A stretch of DNA of 64,000 bases, from assembly GCF_017356245.1 (NCBI RefSeq), contig NZ_JAFMZZ010000004.1:751163-815162 (forward strand), in the 5' to 3' direction. The notes under the pieces were generated by a model. The model was given only the letters and a program-made list of their open reading frames with translations, searched no databases and was not told the DNA's origin. The DNA comes from Bordetella petrii (lineage in GTDB: Bacteria > Pseudomonadota > Gammaproteobacteria > Burkholderiales > Burkholderiaceae_B). Positions 27,153 to 34,658 of this stretch are shown piece after piece. Position 1 is the first letter of the stretch. Each line of letters starts with the position of its first letter. The position numbers were made by a program, and so were the translations under genes.

Positions 27153-28991
27153 TCACGATGCGGCGAGGCGCCGCGGGGCGCTGCCGGGGCGCAGCCGCCT
27201 GTCGGTATCGTACGGGAAAAATTCTTCGATCCGGCCCTGCGCCACATGCGCGCGGCAGGCCTGCCACCACTCGGGCTGCAGCAGGTCGGCGTGATGCCGC
27301 AGGAAGGCCCGCCGCACGCGCGGGTCGCCCAGCAGAAAGCGCTCGAACTCTTCGGGAAACACATCATTGGGGCCCACGGCGTACCAGGGCTCGCTGGCCA
27401 GCTCGGCCTCTTCGTTGGGAGCGGGCGGAATGCGCCGGAACTGCATTTCAGTCATGCGCTGGATTTCGTCGTAGTCGTAGAACACGACACGGCCCAGCCG
27501 GGTGACGCCGAAGTTCTTGTACAGCATGTCGCCCGGGAAAATATTGGCCGTGGCCAGCTGCCGGATGGCGTCGCCGTACTCGCGCACTGCCTGCTCCAGC
27601 AGCGGCTCGGGCGCGTGCTGCAGGTACAGGTTCAGGGGCGTCATGCGGCGCTCGATGTACACGTGGCGGATCACCACCGTGTCGTCGTTTTCTTCCAGCA
27701 GGCTGGGCACGCGCTGGCGCAATTCGTCGAGCAGCGCCGGCGCGAAGCGCGCGCGCGGCAGGGCCACCTGCGAGTATTCCCAGGTGTCGGCCATGCGGCC
27801 CACGCGGTCGTGCAGCTTCACCATCTGGTACTTGCGGCGCACCGTGGCGTGGTCGATGCCGTCTTTGTCGATGCGGTCTTTGATCAGCTTGAACACATAC
27901 GGGTACGACGGCAGGGTGAACACGCACATCACCATGCCCTTGATGCCGGGCGCGATGTCGAAAGCGTCGCGCGAATGCGCCAGGTGGTGCAGGAAGTCGC
28001 GGTAGAACAGCGTCTTGCCCTGCTTCTGCAGGCCGATCATGGTGTACAGCTCGGCCTTGGGCTTGCGCGGCACCAGGCTGGACAGGAAGCTCACCACCGC
28101 GGCCGGCGTTTCCATGTCCACCAGGAAGTACGCGCGCGTGAAGCTGAACAGCGTGCTCAGGTCGTCGGCGCCCAGCAGCAGGGCATCCAGTTCGATCTGG
28201 CCCGCGGCATTGCGCGCCAGCGCCACGGCGAAGGGGTGCACCGTGCCCTGGTTGATCAGGCGGCCGACGACATAGGCGCCCTTGTTGCGAAAGAACAGCG
28301 AGCCCAGCACCTGCACCTGGCAGTCGGAAGCCAGCCGCCGGCCCAGCTGGCGCGGCCATTGGGCGCGCAGCTGGCGCACCGCCGCGCGCGCCAGCAGGCG
28401 GGTGTCGCGCGGCAGGTCGGCATAGGCCGCCGCCAGGCCGAAGTCGGCCACCATGCGGATCAGGCTCTTGCGCAGGCCTTCGGTCAGGGGGTAGTACACG
28501 CGGTACGACGGAATGCGGCTGTCCAGGTAGTCGGTGGCCACCGCCGGGCGCACGAACAGGAAATCGTTGTGGAAGTAGTCGCGGTGCAGGATGCGGCACG
28601 ACACCGAATTGAAAAACGTCTCGGCGCATTCGGGCTGGCGGTGGCCCGCCAGCAGGCTCACGAACTGCTGCTTCACGTCTTGCCAGAAGACGGTCTGGGC
28701 CGGCGTCAGGCCGGCCGCGTCTTCGGGCGCCGCCGAGTGCCGCAGCGCCTGGCGCAGTTGCGTGGCGCATTCGCGCACGCGCATGTCGTAGTATTCGATG
28801 CGCTCGCGCGACAGCTGCTGTATGCCATGCCAGTCGCCCGATTCGAACAGCGCCTTGGCGCGCTGCGCGCTGTAGCGGAACAGCGCGTAGTGGCGGTCGA
28901 AGCCGGCCAGGATCTGGCGGGCGACCTCCAGCGGCTGCGGCTGGGGCGCCGGAGCCGGTTCGATGCGCTGGACGTCGCCGTGGTAGATCAT
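27153..28991 (-). CDS. aceK: isocitrate dehydrogenase kinase/phosphatase
   Basis: A 612-residue AceK protein. Recognisable regions are the N-terminal regulatory part, the kinase-like core with GIKGMVMCVFTLPSYPYVFK (near residue 345, ATP-binding region) and the FYDYDEIQRMTEM segment (near residue 490) carrying metal-binding acidic residues. It phosphorylates and dephosphorylates isocitrate dehydrogenase, diverting carbon from the TCA cycle to the glyoxylate shunt. Unusually it lies inside the leucine catabolic operon, 21 bases after isovaleryl-CoA dehydrogenase, instead of with aceBA. Since leucine yields only acetyl-CoA and acetoacetate, coupling to the glyoxylate shunt makes metabolic sense. 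Confidence 0.95.
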   Translation of the reverse strand: MIYHGDVQRIEPAPAPQPQPLEVARQILAGFDRHYALFRYSAQRAKALFESGDWHGIQQLSRERIEYYDMRVRECATQLRQALRHSAAPEDAAGLTPAQTVFWQDVKQQFVSLLAGHRQPECAETFFNSVSCRILHRDYFHNDFLFVRPAVATDYLDSRIPSYRVYYPLTEGLRKSLIRMVADFGLAAAYADLPRDTRLLARAAVRQLRAQWPRQLGRRLASDCQVQVLGSLFFRNKGAYVVGRLINQGTVHPFAVALARNAAGQIELDALLLGADDLSTLFSFTRAYFLVDMETPAAVVSFLSSLVPRKPKAELYTMIGLQKQGKTLFYRDFLHHLAHSRDAFDIAPGIKGMVMCVFTLPSYPYVFKLIKDRIDKDGIDHATVRRKYQMVKLHDRVGRMADTWEYSQVALPRARFAPALLDELRQRVPSLLEENDDTVVIRHVYIERRMTPLNLYLQHAPEPLLEQAVREYGDAIRQLATANIFPGDMLYKNFGVTRLGRVVFYDYDEIQRMTEMQFRRIPPAPNEEAELASEPWYAVGPNDVFPEEFERFLLGDPRVRRAFLRHHADLLQPEWWQACRAHVAQGRIEEFFPYDTDRRLRPGSAPRRLAAS

Positions 28992-29012
28992 GGCAATGGG
29001 CGGCCGGCGGGA

Positions 29013-30191
29013 TCAGGCCGTTTCGGCGTACAGTTCGCGGCCGATCAGCATGCGGCGGATCTCGCTGGTGCCCGCGCCGATTTCATACAGCTTGGCGTCG
29101 CGCCACAGGCGCCCTGTGGGGTATTCGTTGATGTAGCCGTTGCCGCCCAGTATCTGCACGCCTTCGCCGGCCATCCAGGTGGCTTTCTCGGCGGTGTACA
29201 GGATCAGCGCGGCGCAGTCTTTGCGCACCTGGCGCACGTGCTCGGCGCCGAGCTGGTCCAGGTTCTTGCCCACGGCATAGCAGAAGGCGCGGCTGGCCTG
29301 CAGGGTGGTGTACAGGTCGGCCACCTTGCCCTGGATGAGCTGGAATTCGCCGATGGCCTGGCCGAATTGCTTGCGGTCGTGGATATAGGGCACCACCACG
29401 TCCATGACGGCCTGCATGATGCCCAGCGGCCCGCCGGACAGCACGGCGCGCTCGTAGTCCAGGCCGCTCATCAGCACCCGCACCCCGCCGTTGACCTGCC
29501 CCAGCACGTTTTCTTCGGGGATTTCGCAGTCCTGGAAGACCAGTTCGCCGGTGTGGCTGCCGCGCATGCCCAGTTTGTCGAGCTTTTGCGCCACCGAGAA
29601 GCCCTTGAAAGACTTTTCCACCAGGAACGCGGTAATGCCGCGCTGGTGGGCGGCCGGATCGGTCTTGGCGTACACCACCAGGGTGTCGGCGTCGGGGCCG
29701 TTGGTGATCCACATCTTGGTGCCGTTCAGCACGTAGCGGTCGCCCTTTTTGTCGGCGCGCAGCTTCATGCTGACCACGTCGGACCCGGCGCCCGGCTCGC
29801 TCATGGCCAGCGCGCCCACGTGTTCGCCCGAGATCAGCTTGGGCAGGTAGCGGGCCTTTTGTTCGGCCGTGCCGTTGCGGTTGATCTGATTGACGCACAG
29901 GTTCGAATGGGCGCCGTACGACAGGCCCACCGACGCGCTGGCGCGCGAGATTTCTTCCATGACCACCATGTGCGCCAGGTAGCCCAGGTTGGCGCCGCCG
30001 TATTCTTCGCCGGCGGTCATGCCCAGCACGCCCAGTTCGCCGAACTTGCGCCACAGGTCCATGGGGAACTGGTCGCTGCGGTCGACTTCGGCGGCGCGCG
30101 GCGCGATCTCGGCCTGCGCGAAAGTGCGCACCGCATCGCGCAGCATGTCCAGGTCTTCGCCCAAGTCGAAATTCAAACCGGGAAGATTCAT
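29013..30191 (-). CDS. liuA: isovaleryl-CoA dehydrogenase
   Basis: A 392-residue acyl-CoA dehydrogenase that oxidises isovaleryl-CoA to 3-methylcrotonyl-CoA. Key features are [16 protein letters not shown] (near residue 130), [17 protein letters not shown], and [15 protein letters not shown] near residue 250. The last carries the catalytic Glu in the position specific to isovaleryl-CoA dehydrogenases, unlike the C-terminal Glu of short/medium-chain enzymes. [19 protein letters not shown] is at the C terminus. It is the first gene of the leucine operon and lies about 113 bases downstream of a perfect LiuR-like palindrome. Confidence 0.94.
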   Translation of the reverse strand: MNLPGLNFDLGEDLDMLRDAVRTFAQAEIAPRAAEVDRSDQFPMDLWRKFGELGVLGMTAGEEYGGANLGYLAHMVVMEEISRASASVGLSYGAHSNLCVNQINRNGTAEQKARYLPKLISGEHVGALAMSEPGAGSDVVSMKLRADKKGDRYVLNGTKMWITNGPDADTLVVYAKTDPAAHQRGITAFLVEKSFKGFSVAQKLDKLGMRGSHTGELVFQDCEIPEENVLGQVNGGVRVLMSGLDYERAVLSGGPLGIMQAVMDVVVPYIHDRKQFGQAIGEFQLIQGKVADLYTTLQASRAFCYAVGKNLDQLGAEHVRQVRKDCAALILYTAEKATWMAGEGVQILGGNGYINEYPTGRLWRDAKLYEIGAGTSEIRRMLIGRELYAETA

Positions 30192-30303
30192 CGAAGTCTC
30201 CGTAAGAGTGTGTGCTTACATTCAGGCGCCCGGGGCAGGCCGGGCCGGCGGCCGCATCCATGATGCGCCGCGGCGCACGCCCAGGCAATGCAGGAACTCA
30301 ATA

Positions 30304-30323
30304 TTACGTTTACGTAAACGTAA
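30304..30323. promoter_or_regulatory. LiuR-like operator upstream of the leucine operon
   Basis: A perfect 20-bp palindrome, TTACGTTTACGTAAACGTAA, in the divergent region between isovaleryl-CoA dehydrogenase and the M20 amidohydrolase. The 16 bases 30309-30324 (TTTACGTAAACGTAAA) recur unchanged before the MerR-type regulator gene at 33499. MerR-family LiuR regulators of leucine degradation bind palindromes of this sort. Confidence 0.9.
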
Positions 30324-30394
30324 AGTAGACTCGGGTTTTCCCCTAGCAAAAAACCTGCGCCCACTTGTTTGACCATGCAAGAATTTGAAGGTTA

Positions 30395-30407
30395 CCTGTC
30401 TGACAGG
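30395..30407. promoter_or_regulatory. short palindrome upstream of M20 amidohydrolase gene
   Basis: CCTGTC-T-GACAGG, 41 bases before the GTG start. It may be an operator or chance; no second copy of it was found nearby. Confidence 0.3.
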
Positions 30408-30447
30408 CTGGCCTTGCAGGCCTGCCGCCCACCTGGAGGAACCTGCC

Positions 30448-31626
30448 GTGATCGAGCTCGCCGACCTGGATGAGATTGTTGCGCTGCGGCGCGATATCCA
30501 TGCCCATCCCGAACTGGCCTACGACGAGCACCGCACCGCCGGCCTGGTAGCCGAACGGCTGCGCGCCTGGGGCATCGAGACCCATACCGGCATCGGGGGC
30601 ACGGGCGTGGTGGGCGTGCTCAAGGCCGGCGCAGGCGGCCGCGCCATTCTGCTGCGCGCCGACATGGACGCCCTGCCCATCCAGGAAGCCAACGATTTCG
30701 CGCACCGCTCGCGCCACGACGGCAAGATGCACGGCTGCGGCCACGACGGGCATACCGCCATGCTGCTGGCGGCCGCCCGCCACCTGCAGCAGGCCGGCGG
30801 CTTCAACGGCACGGTCTACGCCGCGTTCCAGCCGGCCGAGGAAAACGGCGGCGCCGGCGCCCGCGCCATGATCGAGGACGGGCTGTTCGAGCGTTTTCCA
30901 TGCGAGGCGGTGTTCGGCATGCACAACTGGCCCGGCCTGCCGGCCGGCAGCTTCGGCGTGTGCAGCGGTCCGATGATGTCGGCCGCCAATGCTTTCAAGA
31001 TCACGGTAACCGGCCGCGGCGGCCACGCGGCCGCGCCGCAGGATTGCGACGACCCGGTGCCGGCGCTGCTGGCCATCGGCCAGGCGCTGCAGACCATCCT
31101 GACCCGCAGCAAGCGCCCCCTGGATGCCGCCGTGGTCTCGATCACGCAGTTGCAGGCCGGCAATGACGTCACCAACATCATTCCGGGCACGGCCTGGCTG
31201 GGCGGCTCGGTGCGCGCCTACAGCGACGCCGTGGTCGACCTGATCGAGCGCCGCATGAACGAACTGGCCGGACCCATCGCGGCGGCCCATGGCTGCCGGG
31301 CCGAGGTGTACTTCGAGCGGCGCTACCCGGCCCTGGTGAATACGCCCGATGAAACCGCCTTCTGCCTGGAGGTGATGCGCGGCGTTGCGGGCGCCGGCCG
31401 GGCCAGCGTCATCGAACCGGCCATGGCCTCGGAAGACTTCGCCTTCATGCTGCAGGCCAAGCCCGGCTGTTATGTGTTCCTGGGCAACGGCGACGGCGAA
31501 CACCGGCTGGCCGGGCACGGCCTGGGGCCCTGTTCGCTGCACAACGCCAGCTATGACTTCAACGACAGCCTGATCCCGGTGGGGGCTTCCTATTGGGTGC
31601 GGCTGGCGCAGTGCTATTTGAAGTAA
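30448..31626 (+). CDS. M20 family amidohydrolase / hippurate hydrolase-like
   Basis: A 392-residue M20D peptidase-family amidohydrolase. Metal-ligand motifs are visible: HAHPELAYDEHRTA at the N terminus, ADMDALPIQE, MHGCGHDGHTAMLL (near residue 100), the catalytic/metal Glu in FQPAEENGGAGARAM (near 135) and a later MHNWPGLPAGSFG. The GTG start at 30448 follows CTGGAGGA with seven bases spacing; in-frame codons upstream lack such a site. Family members release amino acids from N-acyl, hippurate or indole-acetyl conjugates. It diverges from the leucine operon and may share its promoter region, so deacylation of an N-acyl-leucine is conceivable but unproven. A Bug gene follows. Confidence 0.9.
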   Translation: MIELADLDEIVALRRDIHAHPELAYDEHRTAGLVAERLRAWGIETHTGIGGTGVVGVLKAGAGGRAILLRADMDALPIQEANDFAHRSRHDGKMHGCGHDGHTAMLLAAARHLQQAGGFNGTVYAAFQPAEENGGAGARAMIEDGLFERFPCEAVFGMHNWPGLPAGSFGVCSGPMMSAANAFKITVTGRGGHAAAPQDCDDPVPALLAIGQALQTILTRSKRPLDAAVVSITQLQAGNDVTNIIPGTAWLGGSVRAYSDAVVDLIERRMNELAGPIAAAHGCRAEVYFERRYPALVNTPDETAFCLEVMRGVAGAGRASVIEPAMASEDFAFMLQAKPGCYVFLGNGDGEHRLAGHGLGPCSLHNASYDFNDSLIPVGASYWVRLAQCYLK

Positions 31627-31648
31627 ATGAGGCATTGACCAGGTGTGG

Positions 31649-31683
31649 CCAGGTGTCAGGCACCTGCGGAGCCTGACACCTGG
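31649..31683. repeat. single-hairpin intergenic repeat, copy D
   Basis: A 13-bp inverted repeat, CCAGGTGTCAGGC/GCCTGACACCTGG, with loop ACCTGCGGA. It matches one half of the paired-hairpin repeats; the spacer and second hairpin are missing. It lies 22 bases after the M20 amidohydrolase stop. Confidence 0.8.
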
Positions 31684-31740
31684 CAATACCGCGCCGCGCC
31701 CCAGCATTTGTTGTTCATTGCGTTTTCCACCGGAGCCGTC

Positions 31741-32727
31741 ATGACCAGAACTGCCATGCTGTCGAGATTCGCCCACGCCCTGGCTATTGCCGCCGTCGCC
31801 ACCCTTGCCGCTGCCGCCCAGGCCCAGCCCGCCTGGCCGGGCAAGACCCTGACCCTGGTGGTGCCCTACACCGCCGGCGGCACCAACGACACCCTGGGCC
31901 GCACCCTGGGCGAGGTGCTGCGCGCCATGCACGGCACCGCCACCATCATCGAGAACAAGCCCGGCGCGGGCGGCAGCGTGGGCGCCGACGCCGTGGCGCG
32001 CGCCAAGCCCGACGGCGCCACGCTGCTGCTGGCCTCGACCAGCCCGCTGACGATCTTCCCCAACCTGGTGAAGACGCCGTACGACCCCATGAAAGACCTG
32101 GTGCCGGTGGCCAGCGTGGCGGTCGGCCCCGTGGCCATCCTGGCCACCAAGGCGCTGCCGGTGCGCAGCTTCGCCGAACTGGTCGACTACGCCAGGAAGC
32201 ATCCGGGCAAGGTCACCTTCGGCGTGCCGGGCGTGGGCACCGTGGCGCACATCGGCATGGCCGACCTGAACAAGCAGGTGGGCATCGACATGCTGCAGGT
32301 GCCCTACCGCGGCGGCAGCCAGGCGGTTTCCGACGGACTGGGCGGGCAGGTCGACTTGCTGGTGGTCAATACCGACATCACCTTGCCGCACGTGCAGGCC
32401 GGCACCCTGACGCCGCTGGCGGTGATGGCGCCGCAGCGGCTGGCGCCGTGGCCGCAGGTGCCCACCATGGCCGAACTGAAGCTGCCCGGCATCCGCTATT
32501 TTTCGAATTTCGCGCTGTTCGCGCCGGCCGGGGTGCCGCCCGAGGTCATGCACGCCATGCTGGACGAAATCGGCAAGGCGCTGGCCAGCCCGCAATTCCA
32601 GCAGATGCTGGACAAGAATTTCATGCAGCCCGGCACCGGAATGGGCCAGGACTTCATCGAACAAGTGCGCGCCGACTACGCCAACAACCAGCGCGTCATC
32701 CGCGACAACCACATCCGCGTGCAGTAG
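31741..32727 (+). CDS. Bug-family tripartite tricarboxylate transporter binding protein
   Basis: A 328-residue TctC/Bug protein with a signal peptide (MLSRFAHALAIAAVATLAAA, cleavage near AQAQ), then WPGKTLTLVVPYTAGGTNDT and IIENKPGAGGSVGADAVARA. The ATG at 31741 was chosen because the signal peptide begins there. It follows the M20 amidohydrolase gene on the same strand after a hairpin repeat, suggesting that it could capture the conjugate or acid handled by that enzyme. No TctAB genes are present. Confidence 0.9.
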   Translation: MTRTAMLSRFAHALAIAAVATLAAAAQAQPAWPGKTLTLVVPYTAGGTNDTLGRTLGEVLRAMHGTATIIENKPGAGGSVGADAVARAKPDGATLLLASTSPLTIFPNLVKTPYDPMKDLVPVASVAVGPVAILATKALPVRSFAELVDYARKHPGKVTFGVPGVGTVAHIGMADLNKQVGIDMLQVPYRGGSQAVSDGLGGQVDLLVVNTDITLPHVQAGTLTPLAVMAPQRLAPWPQVPTMAELKLPGIRYFSNFALFAPAGVPPEVMHAMLDEIGKALASPQFQQMLDKNFMQPGTGMGQDFIEQVRADYANNQRVIRDNHIRVQ

Positions 32728-32736
32728 CGCCGCGGT

Positions 32737-33069
32737 TCAGCCGTGGCGCGGGCCGGCCATGATCAGCGCCATGCCGGCCAGGCACAGGCCCACGCCGGCC
32801 CAGTCGGTGGGGGCCGGCCGCACGCCGTCCACCGCCCACAGCCACAGCAGCGCCATGCTGACATACACGCCGCCGTACGCCGCATAGACCCGGCCCGAGG
32901 CGGTGGGGTGCAAGGTCAGCAGCCAGGCGAACAAGGCCAGGCTGAGCGCGGCCGGCACCAGCAGCCAGGCCGAATGCCCCTGCTTCAGCCACAGGTACGG
33001 CAGGTAGCAGCCCATGATCTCGGCCACGGCGGTCAGGGCGAACAGGCCCAGGGTATGCAGCAGGGGCAT
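32737..33069 (-). CDS. ynfA: YnfA family (UPF0060) small membrane protein
   Basis: A 110-residue protein with four transmembrane helices (about residues 5-25, 33-52, 62-80 and 90-107). The sequence [13 protein letters not shown] and [12 protein letters not shown] are YnfA/UPF0060 signatures; the family is related in fold to small multidrug resistance proteins. It is 37 bases downstream of the MerR-type regulator on the same strand and could be in the same transcript. Function is not established by the sequence. Confidence 0.9.
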   Translation of the reverse strand: MPLLHTLGLFALTAVAEIMGCYLPYLWLKQGHSAWLLVPAALSLALFAWLLTLHPTASGRVYAAYGGVYVSMALLWLWAVDGVRPAPTDWAGVGLCLAGMALIMAGPRHG

Positions 33070-33106
33070 GATGGTTCGGGCCGGCCGGGGCAGCCGGCCG
33101 CCATGG

Positions 33107-33484
33107 TCAGGGTTTCTGCGCCAGCAGCAGCTGGCACTGCCGTTCTTGTTCGGCGATTTCCGCCAGCGTGTCGTCGATGTCGCGGCGCTGCTGTTCCAGC
33201 ACGGCGCGATGCTGGGCCAGCACGTCGAGATACTGCCGCAATTGCGTCGCGCTGTCGCCCGGGCCGTCGTACATATCGATCAGGGCGCGGATCTCGGACA
33301 GCTGCAGCCCCAGCCGCTTGCCCCGCAGCGCCAGTTTCAGGCGGGTGCGGTCGCGCGCGCCGTACACGCGGTTGCGGCCATCGCGCCCGGGGCTGACGAT
33401 GCCCTGGTCTTCGTAGAAGCGGATGGTGCGCGGCGTGATATCGAACTCGCGCGAGAGTTCGGAGATCGTCCAGGTAGGCGGCAT
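33107..33484 (-). CDS. liuR: MerR family regulator, LiuR-like
   Basis: A 125-residue MerR-type regulator. The HTH ([20 protein letters not shown]) and second helix region ([20 protein letters not shown]) are at residues 4-45, and a C-terminal coiled coil (about 75-115) mediates dimerisation. There are no conserved metal-binding cysteines, so a metal sensor is unlikely. Fifteen bases before its ATG is a 16-bp sequence identical to that upstream of isovaleryl-CoA dehydrogenase, indicating that it is the regulator of the leucine operon and of itself. The LiuR assignment rests on this shared operator and family. Confidence 0.88.
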   Translation of the reverse strand: MPPTWTISELSREFDITPRTIRFYEDQGIVSPGRDGRNRVYGARDRTRLKLALRGKRLGLQLSEIRALIDMYDGPGDSATQLRQYLDVLAQHRAVLEQQRRDIDDTLAEIAEQERQCQLLLAQKP

Positions 33485-33498
33485 GCGAGGTTTGGCAG

Positions 33499-33514
33499 TT
33501 TACGTAAACGTAAA
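33499..33514. promoter_or_regulatory. LiuR-like operator upstream of the regulator gene
   Basis: TTTACGTAAACGTAAA, identical over 16 bases to positions 30309-30324. It lies between the regulator start (33484) and the divergent metallo-hydrolase gene (33559), so it can control both. Confidence 0.88.
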
Positions 33515-33558
33515 TTATGATGGCCTGGAACAATCGTCAAGCCTATCCGAGAGTATTC

Positions 33559-34617
33559 ATGAATCCCAACGAGCACCAATTGCAGTATCCCTGGGGCGAT
33601 GAGCAGCCCGAGCCCGGCCGTGCCCGGCAGGTGGCCGACGGCGTGAAATGGATCCGCATGCCGCTGCCCTTCGCGCTGGACCACATCAACCTGTGGCTGC
33701 TGCGCGACGAGCTCGACGGCCGCCAGGGCTGGACGGTGGTCGACTGCGGCATCAGCCGCGACCCGGTCAAGGCGCTGTGGGAAGAGGTGTTCGCCAATGA
33801 GCTCGAGGGCCTGCCCGTGCTGCGCGTGCTGGTCACCCACATGCACCCCGACCACGTCGGGCTGGCGCACTGGCTGTGCGAACGCTGGAATGCCCCGCTG
33901 TGGATGAGCATGACCGACTTCATGGTGGGCACGCTGTGGTCGTCGCGCCGCGGGGGCTCGGGCCCCAACGGCCAGGCGGCGGTCGAGCACTTCGCCCGCC
34001 ACGGCCTGACCGACCCCGACGCGCAGGACCAGATCCGCCGCCGCGCGGGCTACTACCCCGACCTGGTGCCGGCCATGCCGGCGCGCTATACCCGCCTGCT
34101 GCACGGCGACCAGGTCGCCATCGGCGGGCGCGACTGGCGCGTCATCGTCGGGTACGGGCACGCGCCCGAGCATGTGTCGCTGTTCAGCCCAGGGCTGGCC
34201 ACGCTGATCTCGGGCGACATGGTGCTGCCGCGCATTTCCACCAACATCAGCGTGTTCGACTACGAGCCGGATTCCAACCCCCTGCCCCTGTACCTGGATT
34301 CGCTGGACCGCTACGCCGATTTGCCGGACGATACGCTGGTGCTGCCCTCGCACGGGCGCCCGTTCAAGGGCCTGCACCAGCGCATCGCCCAGCAGCACCA
34401 GCACCACGCCGAGCGTCTGGCCGAAGTGCTCGAGGCCTGCGCGCAGCCGCAGTCCACGTCCGACATCGTGCCGGTGCTGTTCAAGCGCAAGCTCGACCTG
34501 CACCAGCTGACCTTCGCCATGGGCGAGGCGCTGGCCCACCTGCACGCGCTGTACTTCGCGGGCAAGGTCGCGCGCCGCACCGGCGACGACGGCATCGTGC
34601 GCTTTACCGCGCGCTGA
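33559..34617 (+). CDS. MBL-fold metallo-hydrolase
   Basis: A 352-residue metallo-beta-lactamase-fold protein. The dinuclear metal motif THMHPDHVG is at residues 93-101 (His94, His96, Asp98, His99), a further ligand His is in VGYGHAPEHVSLFSP, and the metal-bridging Asp is in LISGDMVLP. A C-terminal winged region (LDLHQLTFAMGEALAHLHAL) resembles the LACTB2/glyoxalase-II-like group. It diverges from liuR with the LiuR operator between, so it is probably part of the leucine regulon and may hydrolyse an acyl-CoA or other thioester; that function is inferred from position only. Confidence 0.88.
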   Translation: MNPNEHQLQYPWGDEQPEPGRARQVADGVKWIRMPLPFALDHINLWLLRDELDGRQGWTVVDCGISRDPVKALWEEVFANELEGLPVLRVLVTHMHPDHVGLAHWLCERWNAPLWMSMTDFMVGTLWSSRRGGSGPNGQAAVEHFARHGLTDPDAQDQIRRRAGYYPDLVPAMPARYTRLLHGDQVAIGGRDWRVIVGYGHAPEHVSLFSPGLATLISGDMVLPRISTNISVFDYEPDSNPLPLYLDSLDRYADLPDDTLVLPSHGRPFKGLHQRIAQQHQHHAERLAEVLEACAQPQSTSDIVPVLFKRKLDLHQLTFAMGEALAHLHALYFAGKVARRTGDDGIVRFTAR

Positions 34618-34658
34618 ACGGCCGCGGCGCCGGCGGGCGCCGCGCGGGCGCCGTGCGC

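Noticed and set aside
27246..30263. Plus-strand open frame of about 1000 codons opposite aceK and isovaleryl-CoA dehydrogenase
   Set aside because: Mirror of two clear genes; no recognisable domain or ribosome site.
30343..32712. Minus-strand open frame of about 790 codons opposite the M20 amidohydrolase and Bug gene
   Set aside because: Antisense shadow of two convincing genes.
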